A stretch of DNA of 63,205 nt from a virus. This document shows positions 8,548 through 15,944 of this stretch, piece after piece. Made by a program: the position numbers and the translations under genes. Within the stretch, counting starts at the first letter, position 1; each line of letters begins with the position of its first letter. The DNA lies in IMG/VR virus record IMGVR_UViG_3300025118_000012, positions 1 to 63,205 of that record; one strand, 5' to 3'. The notes below the pieces were generated by a model, which made no database searches, had not been told where the DNA came from, and saw only the letters and a program-made list of their open reading frames with translations.

Positions 8548-9465
8548 ATGGCAATATCACGTTCGCAACTAGTTAAAGAACTAGAGCCAGGTTTGAATGC
8601 TTTATTCGGCCTGGAATATAGTAGATATGAAAATCAGCATGCTGAGATTTATACTACTGAAACATCTGACAGAGCTTTTGAAGAAGAAGTAATGTTAAGT
8701 GGTTTCGCTTCTGCACCTGTTAAACAAGAAGGTGCTGGAGTAGTGTTCGATCAAGCAAATGAGACTTTCACTGCTAGATACTCACACGAAACAATCGCTT
8801 TAGCATTTGCTATTACTGAAGAAGCAATTGAAGACAACCTATACGATAGACTTGCTGCTAGATACACTAGAGCATTAGCAAGATCTATGGCAAATACGAA
8901 GCAAGTTAAAGCTGCAAATGTATTGAACAACGCACAGGTTACTACTGTAACAGGTGGTGATGGCGAATCTTTAGTCGGAAACGCTCACCCACTTGCAACT
9001 GGTGGAACTTTCTCAAACGTTCTTGCAACTGCTGCAGACCTTAACGAAACTTCGTTAGAGCAGTCGTTAATCGACATTGCTGGGTTCGTAGACGAAAGAG
9101 GCTTAAAAATCGCTTCTCAAGGTAGAAAAATGATAATTCCAAAAGAATTACAATTTACTGCTGAGAGATTGATGAAGTCTCCTATGAGACCAGGAACTGC
9201 AGATAATGACATAAATGCTGTAAGAAGCATGGGAATGGTACCAGAAGGTTATTCAGTGAATAACTTCCTAACTGATACTGATTCTTACTTCTTAATGACT
9301 GATGTACCTAATGGATTTAAATATTTCGTTAGATCACCAATCAAAACAGCAATGGAAGGTGACTTCGATACTGGTAACGTAAGATTTAAAGCTAGAGAAA
9401 GATACAGCTTTGGGTGGAGTGACCCAAGATGTGTTTTTGGTAACGGAAATCTACCAACTAGTTAA
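8548..9465 (+). CDS. Major capsid protein
   Basis: The product has 305 residues, a usual length for an HK97-fold capsid subunit. The N-terminal segment LVKELEPGLNALFGLEYSRY suits the N-arm. ETSDRAFEEEVMLSGFASAP and FTARYSHETIALAFAITEEAIEDNLYDR suit the E-loop and spine region, and the C-terminal half is the P and A domain mix. The gene has a strong AAGGAG site, stands after scaffold and ends at a strong terminator, all typical of the most abundant virion protein. It is similar in style to Mu-type gpT subunits. The subgroup is uncertain. Confidence 0.85.
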   Translation: MAISRSQLVKELEPGLNALFGLEYSRYENQHAEIYTTETSDRAFEEEVMLSGFASAPVKQEGAGVVFDQANETFTARYSHETIALAFAITEEAIEDNLYDRLAARYTRALARSMANTKQVKAANVLNNAQVTTVTGGDGESLVGNAHPLATGGTFSNVLATAADLNETSLEQSLIDIAGFVDERGLKIASQGRKMIIPKELQFTAERLMKSPMRPGTADNDINAVRSMGMVPEGYSVNNFLTDTDSYFLMTDVPNGFKYFVRSPIKTAMEGDFDTGNVRFKARERYSFGWSDPRCVFGNGNLPTS

Positions 9466-9490
9466 TAGATAATACGTAAGTATTTAAGAA

Positions 9491-9520
9491 GGGGCGGTGT
9501 TTTACATCGCCCCTTTTTTT
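9491..9520 (+). terminator. Rho-independent terminator after the capsid gene
   Basis: An 8-bp stem (GGGGCGGT with ATCGCCCC, one G-T pair) and a 7-base loop are followed by seven T residues (9514-9520). It closes the scaffold-capsid transcription unit, 25 bases past the capsid stop. Confidence 0.9.
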
Positions 9521-9523
9521 ATG

Positions 9524-9592
9524 TATAATATAAAAACCTAGAATTAATTAATTATGTCGACTGGCTAGGCAGACGGTATAGAGACGGCATAG
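9524..9592 (+). promoter_or_regulatory. Possible promoter region and 11-bp tandem repeat
   Basis: TATAAT lies at 9524-9529, just past the terminator, but no good -35 box can be placed because the terminator occupies that position. Farther on, AGACGGTATAG and AGACGGCATAG lie in tandem (9571-9592, one mismatch). The region may restart transcription for the 9622 gene. The evidence is weak. Confidence 0.3.
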
Positions 9593-9621
9593 TAAAATGG
9601 CTATACACAAAGGAGAATATT

Positions 9622-10182
9622 ATGGCAAGAACAACGTTTAGTGGACCGGTAAGATCTTTAAGAGGATTCTTAGGAACAGGTCCAGAAATGGCACAATCAA
9701 TAGGTGCAGGAACTACCGATGGTGGAACTGACATTGCAGGGATTGATAAATATCAAGGTAAAGTAATAACATTAGGTGACAATGTTACTGTATTTAACTT
9801 ACCTTCAATTATTGCAACAGCAACTTCTGCAGTAGCAGGTGGAGATGATCCATCTTCTGCAAACAGAGTTGGAATGATGTATGAGTTTATCATGACTTCA
9901 AGTTTAACATCATCAAACACGTTTACTTTAAACGCAGGAACTGCTGCTGGAAGAGACACAGCGGATGTTTTTAGAGGTTGTGCATGGTACAACAATACAG
10001 CGACTGATCCAGGAGCTGTAACTGCTTTTACTGCAGGTGGTACTGACACTTTAACTTTAAGTGCAACTACTAAAGGTGGACTAGAAGGTGCTCACATAAG
10101 ATGTAGAGCAGTTGCTGGTTTAATTTGGTCAATTGATGCATTCCTAATTGGGAATGGTACATTTGCTCAACCTTGGAGTTAA
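9622..10182 (+). CDS. Gly/Thr-rich beta structural protein
   Basis: The product has 186 residues with a good AAAGGAG. The composition (Gly, Ala, Thr, Ser; few charges) and alternating hydrophobic pattern suggest an all-beta virion protein, perhaps a head fibre or decoration. No signal peptide or catalytic motif is visible. It has its own leader after the capsid terminator and is followed by a hairpin and a second, shorter protein of similar composition. Confidence 0.6.
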   Translation: MARTTFSGPVRSLRGFLGTGPEMAQSIGAGTTDGGTDIAGIDKYQGKVITLGDNVTVFNLPSIIATATSAVAGGDDPSSANRVGMMYEFIMTSSLTSSNTFTLNAGTAAGRDTADVFRGCAWYNNTATDPGAVTAFTAGGTDTLTLSATTKGGLEGAHIRCRAVAGLIWSIDAFLIGNGTFAQPWS

Positions 10183-10197
10183 TAGTTAAATAAAATT

Positions 10198-10217
10198 GGT
10201 GCTCCTCCGGGAGCACC
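10198..10217 (+). other. Strong hairpin without T-tract
   Basis: A perfect 8-bp stem (GGTGCTCC with GGAGCACC) encloses a TCCG tetraloop. It stands between two structural genes and is followed by TAATTAAAGGAG, the ribosome site of the next gene. Lacking a T-tract, it more likely stabilises or processes mRNA than terminates it. Confidence 0.7.
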
Positions 10218-10235
10218 TAATTAAAGGAGAATTTT

Positions 10236-10538
10236 ATGGGCGGATCAAGTTTTACAAGTGACCAGTCGAGTGCACATGCTACGGCTACGGGACAAATGGT
10301 TGCTGTAGGCGGAACAGGCTTAACAAATAGAACAAGATTAACCTCTATTCAGGCAAAAGGTAATGCAAGTGGATCTATTATTTTTAAAAGTGGTGGAGGT
10401 TCTGGAACTACAATCGCAACTTATTTGTTTGGAACTGAAGGTTTAGATATGTACTTACCGGGTTCAGGAATTTTATTTAAAGATGGAATTCATGCAACTA
10501 TTGCTGGTACTGCTGGCGTAACTATTACATATACTTAA
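10236..10538 (+). CDS. Small beta structural protein
   Basis: The product has 100 residues, rich in Gly, Thr and Ser, preceded by AAAGGAG. The pattern of short hydrophobic strands separated by Gly (GSIIFKSGGGSGTTIATYLF, LPGSGILFKDGIHATIAG) suggests a jelly-roll or small beta-sandwich, as in head or tail decoration proteins. I cannot name the family. Confidence 0.6.
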   Translation: MGGSSFTSDQSSAHATATGQMVAVGGTGLTNRTRLTSIQAKGNASGSIIFKSGGGSGTTIATYLFGTEGLDMYLPGSGILFKDGIHATIAGTAGVTITYT

Positions 10539-10565
10539 TAGATAACAATTTAAACAAAGGGAAAT

Positions 10566-10805
10566 ATGGAATTGTGTTTAGAATGTAATCACTTATGTCA
10601 TTGTAAAGGTGTTGCCCCAAATCCAAATACAAATCAATGTATGGGAGATGACGGAAATTGCTTATGTATAGTGTGTAAGCATAATTCAACAGAAGGGAAG
10701 GATATGAACATAATTAAAAAAGTAATAAAATGGATATGGTCTATCATTTGTTGGCCTTTTAAAAAGGTTTTTAAATGGTTAGGGAGTTGTTTACCAAATG
10801 GCTAA
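10566..10805 (+). CDS. Cys-rich protein with Trp/Lys amphipathic tail, copy 1
   Basis: The product has 79 residues. The N-terminus carries CLECNHLCHCKG and then CMGDDGNCLCIVCKH, a dense Cys/His set that could bind zinc or an iron-sulfur centre. The C-terminal about 30 residues (KKVIKWIWSIICWPFKKVFK) form a cationic, Trp-rich amphipathic helix likely to lie on a membrane. The gene overlaps the related gene at 10798 by 8 bases. The two share the CxxCxHxCHC head but not the tail. The function is unknown. Confidence 0.6.
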   Translation: MELCLECNHLCHCKGVAPNPNTNQCMGDDGNCLCIVCKHNSTEGKDMNIIKKVIKWIWSIICWPFKKVFKWLGSCLPNG

Positions 10806-10995
10806 ATGCACTAAATGTTTTCACGATTGTCATTGCAGCGGGGATTTACACGCAGATGAATACGGCTCCTGTGCATGTAAAAATTGTGAATGTATAAATA
10901 AGCAAGAGAGAGCCCACGACTCAACTTATGAAACTAGTTATAAGAGTAATGGATGTGTTGTTGATGACACTGGGGAATGTGAAAGCTGTCAATGA
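10798..10995 (+). CDS. Cys-rich protein, copy 2
   Basis: The product has 65 residues and begins MAKCTKCFHDCHCSGD, the same CxxCxHDCHC head as the preceding gene, followed by CACKNCEC and a final CESC pair. Nine or more Cys plus His residues suggest two metal sites. It lacks the membrane-active tail of copy 1. The 8-base overlap upstream and 4-base overlap downstream point to one transcription and translation unit with the membrane proteins that follow. Confidence 0.6.
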   Translation: MAKCTKCFHDCHCSGDLHADEYGSCACKNCECINKQERAHDSTYETSYKSNGCVVDDTGECESCQ

Positions 10996-11243
10996 TGGAA
11001 AAAGTTTTAACTCTTCTAGTTGGACTGCTAATTGCATTAGGAGGATGGAGCTTATCTAGAACATTTGAACTTTCTACAACTCAAGCAGTTCTGGAAAATC
11101 AAATTGATCAATTAGAATTTAGAGTACAGATGTTAGATGAGAAGGTGGACAAGATGATGGACTCTGATGAAGAAATTATGGACCAACATAAAAAATTATT
11201 TGAAAAATTAGAATCAGGTAACACAGGGTATAGTTACAACTAA
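10992..11243 (+). CDS. N-terminal membrane anchor plus coiled coil
   Basis: The product has 83 residues. One membrane helix (VLTLLVGLLIALGGWSLS) is followed by a heptad-rich acidic region (LENQIDQLEFRVQMLDEKVDKMM). This is the form of a small inner-membrane spanin-like or virion-associated protein. It overlaps both neighbours by a few bases. A lysis role is possible since an endolysin lies 1.9 kb downstream, but no spanin partner with a lipobox is evident. Confidence 0.6.
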   Translation: MMEKVLTLLVGLLIALGGWSLSRTFELSTTQAVLENQIDQLEFRVQMLDEKVDKMMDSDEEIMDQHKKLFEKLESGNTGYSYN

Positions 11244-11656
11244 TGGCACTCAAAATTTCAGACGAAGCAAAAGTTCAAATGCCGATGAAAACGGTTGCCA
11301 GCCTCATCGCGCTGGTCGCGATCGGAACCTGGGCTTTTTTCGGCATTCAAGAAAAATTAAATTCAAACTCAACAAAATTAGAACTAATGGAGAAGGATCT
11401 CGTAGAGAACACAGCTTTCCGTATCGGATGGCCTCGGGGTACTTTAGGAAGTCTTCCGGCTGATTCAGAACAATTTATGCTTATCGAAGAATTGTATAAG
11501 CAGGTAGAAAAATTGCAAGTACAACAAGAGTCTGGAATGCATAATAAAGTAAACATTGAATTTTTAACTAAACAATTAGAGAAGGCTTTAGAAGATATAG
11601 AAAAACTTAAAGACTCCAATAGAGAAATACATTATAAGAATGGAAAGACGGAGTAA
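11243..11656 (+). CDS. Conserved membrane coiled-coil protein
   Basis: The product has 137 residues. A membrane helix near residues 18-34 (ASLIALVAIGTWAFFGI) is followed by a long coiled coil interrupted by a conserved-looking loop, FRIGWPRGTLGSLPADSEQF. I recognise this loop and layout from other marine phage genomes, where the protein has no assigned role. The membrane-helix codons are locally GC-rich compared with the gene. It overlaps the preceding gene by one base. Confidence 0.65.
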   Translation: MALKISDEAKVQMPMKTVASLIALVAIGTWAFFGIQEKLNSNSTKLELMEKDLVENTAFRIGWPRGTLGSLPADSEQFMLIEELYKQVEKLQVQQESGMHNKVNIEFLTKQLEKALEDIEKLKDSNREIHYKNGKTE

Positions 11657-11660
11657 TTAA

Positions 11661-11897
11661 ATGACAGAATTAGTAGTAGCCCTATTAATGATAATCAATG
11701 GAGAGATTATAGAACACCGAATACAAATTGATCCTAAAACAGGTAAGCCTTCAATGGCAATGTGTTTAAAAGGTAAAAGACACGCTTCAAGAGGTGAAAA
11801 AAATAATCATATACAACACCAGTGTATAAAATCTATGGCTGAAACAGAGTTAAATATTGATGGTAGTAAAAGTATTAAAAAACTAATATTAGAATAA
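11661..11897 (+). CDS. Small protein, possibly exported
   Basis: The product has 78 residues. The N-terminal TELVVALLMIING is hydrophobic and could be a weak signal or anchor. The rest is basic with two Cys (MCLKGKR and HQCIKSM) that could form a disulfide if exported. It follows the coiled-coil membrane gene by a few bases, so it may belong to the same envelope-acting group. The function is unknown. Confidence 0.5.
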   Translation: MTELVVALLMIINGEIIEHRIQIDPKTGKPSMAMCLKGKRHASRGEKNNHIQHQCIKSMAETELNIDGSKSIKKLILE

Positions 11898-11933
11898 TGA
11901 AAAAATTAAAAAAGTGACAAGAGAGGAGATAAT

Positions 11934-12134
11934 ATGAGTATAAAAGGAAAAATTAAATGGTTTAATGCCACTAAAGGTTATGGTTTTATAGCACGTGAAG
12001 ACAATGAAAAAGATGTTTTTGTACATAATTCAGCAGCACAAGCAGCTAACGTAGAGTTACGTGAAGGTGACACAATAACATTTGATGTTGAACTAGGACA
12101 AAAAGGGCCATCCGCAGTTAACTTGAATAAGTAA
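11934..12134 (+). CDS. Cold-shock domain protein
   Basis: The product has 66 residues, a full single cold-shock domain. Both RNA-binding motifs are present: [15 protein letters not shown] (RNP1 region, residues 4-18) and DVFVHNSA (RNP2 region, 27-34). The end, [10 protein letters not shown], is also typical. Such proteins bind single-stranded RNA or DNA and melt RNA structure. It has its own GAGGAG site. In a phage it could aid late mRNA translation or antitermination; that role is inferred. Confidence 0.93.
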   Translation: MSIKGKIKWFNATKGYGFIAREDNEKDVFVHNSAAQAANVELREGDTITFDVELGQKGPSAVNLNK

Positions 12135-12176
12135 TAGTATTAATATAAAATTCAACTTTACAAAAAGGAGAACATT

Positions 12177-12293
12177 ATGGAAAAAGTAATACAACAAGCT
12201 AAAAGAATATGGGGATTAGCTATAACTAACAAAAAAGTTACTGTTGGTATAGTTATCGCTATCTTAGTTATATACCACTTAGCTACTAAATAA
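12177..12293 (+). CDS. Small single-span membrane protein
   Basis: The product has 38 residues, preceded by AAAAGGAG at 12161-12170. An amphipathic basic N-terminus (KVIQQAKRIWGL) leads to one membrane span, VTVGIVIAILVIYHLA. It lies 43 bases after the cold-shock gene and before an oxygenase. The ribosome site and coding pattern argue that it is real despite its size. Confidence 0.6.
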   Translation: MEKVIQQAKRIWGLAITNKKVTVGIVIAILVIYHLATK

Positions 12294-12332
12294 ATTATTC
12301 ATATACAGTTAAAAATCGTAAAGAATGGAAAG

Positions 12333-12863
12333 ATGAAAATAAATAAAATAGTTCAAAGAAAAATTTCCATGGATTATGTTTTGTTTACTGGAAAGATAGA
12401 TATAGACACAAATTATTTTATTGAAAAAATAGATGAACAAATAAAAGGAGACGATAATCTTAATGGTAAAACAAATGTTATTGGTGGAATGACAAATTGG
12501 CATTTTTTTACACAAGATGAAAAATTTTGGACTCCTTTTTTTCCAGTTCAAGACTACATAGATCAAAAAGACTTATTTTCAGGAACAATTTATAAAATTA
12601 AAGAAGTATGGGGTTTATGTAATCCAAAAGGAGCTTATACTAGATTACATAAACATTTTCCTTCAGTATTTGGAGGAGTTATATATTTAAATAGTAGTGA
12701 TCAAAAATTATTTTTTCCTGATATTGGTGAAGAAATTAAACCAGAACCAGGAACGTTTGCAATTTTTAGTGGTTTTTTAAATCATTATACAAACCGAAAC
12801 ACTAATAATGTTCCAAAATATGCGTTAAGTTTAAACGCTTACGCAAACATGATAGGAGAATGA
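12333..12863 (+). CDS. 2OG-Fe(II) oxygenase, HxH (Oxy_5-like) family copy 1
   Basis: The product has 176 residues. The C-terminal half shows the family pattern: WGLCNPKGAYTRLHKHFPS with the metal-binding HKH, FGGVIYLNSS (core strand), then KPEPGTFAIFSGFLNHYT with the distal His, and a final strand ALSLNAYA. Two relatives lie in tandem at 43661 and 44252. It sits between a small membrane protein and the endolysin, one base before the latter. The target is unknown. A non-enzymatic double-stranded beta-helix protein is the alternative. Confidence 0.75.
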   Translation: MKINKIVQRKISMDYVLFTGKIDIDTNYFIEKIDEQIKGDDNLNGKTNVIGGMTNWHFFTQDEKFWTPFFPVQDYIDQKDLFSGTIYKIKEVWGLCNPKGAYTRLHKHFPSVFGGVIYLNSSDQKLFFPDIGEEIKPEPGTFAIFSGFLNHYTNRNTNNVPKYALSLNAYANMIGE

Positions 12864-12864
12864 T

Positions 12865-13341
12865 ATGAATTTAAGTCGTAACTTTAGTTTACAGGAATTA
12901 ATCAAATCGGACACAGCGATTCGTAAGGGTATCAACAATAATCCAAACGCAGGTCAGATAGAAAAATTAAAAGAACTTTGTGAAAATATTTTACAGCCAG
13001 TACGAGACCATTTTGGTAGAATTAAGATTACCAGCGGATTTCGTAGCGAAGAGTTGTGTCTTGCCATCGGCAGCTCAGTCAATAGTCAGCATACAAAAGC
13101 TGAGGCGGCGGATTTCGAATGTATGGGCACAGATAATGCTGAACTAGCTGATTGGATTTATAAAAATCTTCCATTTGACCAGCTAATTCTTGAGTTCTAC
13201 ACTCCTGGCGAACCAAACAGCGGGTGGATCCATTGTAGTTTTGTACCCGAAGAGAGACGTGCTTCTTTTCTGCATGCATATAAAAATGAAGAAAAAACCA
13301 AATATAAACCAGTTATCGGTAAAGCCACAGACCTCGTATAA
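12865..13341 (+). CDS. Peptidoglycan peptidase, M15 family (endolysin)
   Basis: The product has 158 residues, the usual size of a single-domain M15 endolysin or VanY-type carboxypeptidase. The zinc site is clear: QHTKAEAADF (His and Asp ligands, about residues 72-81) and SGWIHCSF (second His). KITSGFRSEELCLAIG is the substrate-side loop. It cleaves stem peptides of host peptidoglycan for lysis. No signal peptide is present, so a holin is needed for export. Membrane candidates are at 3444 and 10992-11656. Confidence 0.9.
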   Translation: MNLSRNFSLQELIKSDTAIRKGINNNPNAGQIEKLKELCENILQPVRDHFGRIKITSGFRSEELCLAIGSSVNSQHTKAEAADFECMGTDNAELADWIYKNLPFDQLILEFYTPGEPNSGWIHCSFVPEERRASFLHAYKNEEKTKYKPVIGKATDLV

Positions 13342-13427
13342 CCCTATAGCGAAAAATCTAAGGTCTAGAACTTATAAACAGAAAGTGATACAATCGAAGA
13401 AATTGTATAATCGCAAAAAGGAGAAAC

Positions 13428-13634
13428 ATGGCTATCAAACACAGGATTAAATTTAAGGCAGCAATGGGAAGAGCAGCTTTTAGTGAGACTACATCACAAG
13501 CTCCAAGCACTAAAAATCAAGAAAAGTATATAGGTAGTCATATTAAATCAGAAATTGATGGAAAATACGTCTCCAACAAAAGTTATGAAAATTATTACGG
13601 AGAATTTTTAAAAGGTATTAAGAAGGTAAATTAA
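13428..13634 (+). CDS. Small basic protein before the tail genes
   Basis: The product has 68 residues, with AAAAGGAG upstream. It is basic, with no recognisable domain. A perfect TATAAT at 13406-13411 lies just upstream but has no good -35 box. The gene is followed one base later by the adaptor gene, so it probably belongs to the tail operon. Confidence 0.5.
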   Translation: MAIKHRIKFKAAMGRAAFSETTSQAPSTKNQEKYIGSHIKSEIDGKYVSNKSYENYYGEFLKGIKKVN

Positions 13635-13635
13635 T

Positions 13636-14331
13636 ATGGCAACATCAGGATCTACATCATTTAATCTTAGTATTGATGATATTATTCAAGAAGGTTATCA
13701 AAGATGTGGGGTTAGAACTAACTCAGGATATGATCTTAAATCTGCAAGAACAAGTTTAAATTTGCTTTTTGCTGAATGGGGTAACAGAGGCATTCATCTT
13801 TGGAAAGTTGAATTAGACGAATCACAATTAGTGGAAGGACAAGCTGCTTACACAGTAGCAACTGATGTTAGTGATATCTTAGAGGCTTTTATTTCTACGT
13901 CAGCAGCTTCATCTAATTCTACAGAAACGGAAGATTTATCTCTTACAAAAATTGATCGTTCAACTTACGCTGCAATACCAAATAAATATTCTAAAGGATC
14001 ACCTTCACAGTATTATGTTTCTAGACAAACAACACCAGTAATTTATTTATATCAAACTCCAGATTTAAATAATTACACTTATATAAAATATTATGTAATT
14101 AAAAGAATTGAAGATTCAGGTAAATATACAAACACTGCAGATGTAGCATATAGATTTTTACCATGCATGACTGCAGGTTTAGCTTATTATCTTGCCATGA
14201 AAATTAAACCAGAACTTGTACAACAAAATAAATTAATTTATGAAGATGAATTGAAAAGAGCACTTGAAGAAGATGGTCAAAGAGCTTCAACTTTTGTAAC
14301 GCCTCAATCATTTTATCCGAGTGGAGTTTAA
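13636..14331 (+). CDS. Head-tail adaptor, P22 gp4-like tail accessory factor
   Basis: The product has 231 residues. The N-terminal helix pair (DDIIQEGYQRCGV and SARTSLNLLFAEWGNRGIHLWKV) and the later PVIYLYQTPD...YYVIKRIED strands, then CMTAGLAYYLAMKI helix, match the adaptor rings that extend the portal in P22-like and related podoviruses. The ring stabilises packaged DNA and joins the tail. It starts the tail gene block. The family assignment is by pattern only. Confidence 0.75.
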   Translation: MATSGSTSFNLSIDDIIQEGYQRCGVRTNSGYDLKSARTSLNLLFAEWGNRGIHLWKVELDESQLVEGQAAYTVATDVSDILEAFISTSAASSNSTETEDLSLTKIDRSTYAAIPNKYSKGSPSQYYVSRQTTPVIYLYQTPDLNNYTYIKYYVIKRIEDSGKYTNTADVAYRFLPCMTAGLAYYLAMKIKPELVQQNKLIYEDELKRALEEDGQRASTFVTPQSFYPSGV

Positions 14332-14333
14332 TT

Positions 14334-14795
14334 ATGGGAAAATTTGCAACAGGAAAACAATCATTAGCAATTTCTGATAGATCAGGAATGGCTTTTCCAT
14401 ATGAAGAAATGGTTAAAGAATGGACTGGTGCATTAGTTCATTATTCTGAGTTTGAACCAAAGCAACCACAAATACGTAGAAAAAGAGTAACCGCAGATGC
14501 AATTGCATTACAGAACCCAAGAGTTCAAAAATACCAACAACCGCAGGTCATGTCTTCATTAAATCCAACGTTTGCTCCTAACGATGCGTCTATTGTAGCT
14601 TCGGGTGGAATAACTGTTTGTATTGCAAATTTAGATTTACCTGGAGACTTTGCATTTAAAACACAAGAATTTAAGATTACAAGAGATGGAGTTACTGAAA
14701 CACTTTATAGTATGATTCCAGAAAATCCTTCCTTACAAAATAGAAGAAGAGAACTTATTCCAACAATAGGAAAAGTAACAGTGAGTATTACATAA
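14334..14795 (+). CDS. Conserved virion structural protein
   Basis: The product has 153 residues. The N-terminus MGKFATGKQSLAISDRSGMA and MVKEWTGALVHYSEFEPKQPQ match a small protein that I associate with the tail region of many marine phages. In those genomes it is called structural without a known role. The C-terminal half is beta-rich. It lies between two adaptor-like proteins and overlaps the next start by one base. Confidence 0.7.
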   Translation: MGKFATGKQSLAISDRSGMAFPYEEMVKEWTGALVHYSEFEPKQPQIRRKRVTADAIALQNPRVQKYQQPQVMSSLNPTFAPNDASIVASGGITVCIANLDLPGDFAFKTQEFKITRDGVTETLYSMIPENPSLQNRRRELIPTIGKVTVSIT

Positions 14796-15454
14796 TGGCA
14801 ATAACACATTCAAATTTTTTAACAGAAGTAAGAAATTATACAGAGGTAACTTCTACAGTATTAACTGATGCAATAATAGAAGATTTTATTAGAAACGTTG
14901 AGTTAGACATAGCTGGTAAAGTTGATTATGATGACTTAAGAAAGTATTCAACTTCTAATTTTACTAAGGATAATAGATATGTATCTATGCCTGCAGATTG
15001 TATGATTATAAGATCTGTACAGCATATAGCATCTGGTGGTGATAGAACTTTCTTAGAAAAAAGAGATACTAGTTTTATATCTGAATATAACAACGAAGGA
15101 ACAACAGGAACTCCTAAATATTGGGCTAATTGGGACGATTTCACTATACTATGTGCACCAATACCAAGTGCAGCAGACACTATACAAATTAATTATATAA
15201 TTGACCCACCTCATTTTTCCTCATCTTTACAAACCTTCTTAGCAAAATATCAAGAATCCATGTTATTACATGGTGTCTTAGCTGAAGCTTTTAGGTTTTT
15301 AAAAGGACCCGACAATCTATACAATCTATATTCTACCAAGTATAATGAAGAGATACAAAATTTTGCCTTACAACAAATGGGCAGAAGAAGACGTGCGGAG
15401 TATGATGAAGGTGTTCCAAGAGTTAAAATACCATCACCGTCTCCAAACAATTAA
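14795..15454 (+). CDS. Adaptor or tail-completion protein (SU10-adaptor-like)
   Basis: The product has 219 residues. A mainly helical start (DAIIEDFIRNVELDIAGKVDYDDLR) leads to a beta segment (YVSMPADCMIIRSVQHIASGG) and then PKYWANWDDFTILCAPIPSAADTIQINYI, ending with helices (LLHGVLAEAFRFLKG). This is the pattern of small phage adaptor proteins that bridge portal and tail. It is adjacent to the gp4-like gene at 13636. The exact position in the virion is inferred. Confidence 0.7.
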   Translation: MAITHSNFLTEVRNYTEVTSTVLTDAIIEDFIRNVELDIAGKVDYDDLRKYSTSNFTKDNRYVSMPADCMIIRSVQHIASGGDRTFLEKRDTSFISEYNNEGTTGTPKYWANWDDFTILCAPIPSAADTIQINYIIDPPHFSSSLQTFLAKYQESMLLHGVLAEAFRFLKGPDNLYNLYSTKYNEEIQNFALQQMGRRRRAEYDEGVPRVKIPSPSPNN

Positions 15455-15475
15455 TTAATTATAAAGGAGGCCAAT

Positions 15476-15928
15476 ATGGCAATAACAACAAATGCAATTT
15501 GCGATTCGTTTAAGAAGCAATTGATGGGTGGAGAGCATGATTTCGATGCAGCTCCAAATGGTGATACATTTAAATTAGCAATGTACACTAACTCATCTAG
15601 TTTGGGTAAATCTACTGCAAACTACGCAACAGGAAACGAAGTAACTTCACCGTCAGGATATTCTGCAGGTGGAAAAGCTTTAGTAAACGCAGGATGTAAA
15701 GTTTCATCTTCAGTAGCAATTACTGATTTTGCTGACTTATCATTTCAAGGTGTAACATTGACTGCAAGAGGAGCATTAATTTACAATACAACTACTGATG
15801 GCGGAAGTAACACAACTGAAGCCGTAGCTGTTTTAGATTTTGGTGGTGATAAAACTGCAACTTCTGGAACTTTTACAATTCAGTTCCCTGCTTTCACAAC
15901 TTCGGCGGCTATACTTAGAATAGCATAA
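15476..15928 (+). CDS. Tail or virion beta protein
   Basis: The product has 150 residues, with AAAGGAGG upstream. It starts with a helix, CDSFKKQLMGGEHDF, then NGDTFKLAMYTNSSSLG and a beta-rich, Gly/Thr/Ser-rich body. This leader is common in phage proteins placed before fibres. No enzyme motif is visible. It is probably a minor tail or fibre-linking protein. Confidence 0.6.
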   Translation: MAITTNAICDSFKKQLMGGEHDFDAAPNGDTFKLAMYTNSSSLGKSTANYATGNEVTSPSGYSAGGKALVNAGCKVSSSVAITDFADLSFQGVTLTARGALIYNTTTDGGSNTTEAVAVLDFGGDKTATSGTFTIQFPAFTTSAAILRIA

Positions 15929-15944
15929 GGAGTAGAATGTTTTT

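Noticed and set aside
9753-10049. Minus-strand frame of 98 residues inside the Gly/Thr-rich gene
   Set aside because: It is an antisense shadow; the plus frame has a strong ribosome site and structural-protein composition.
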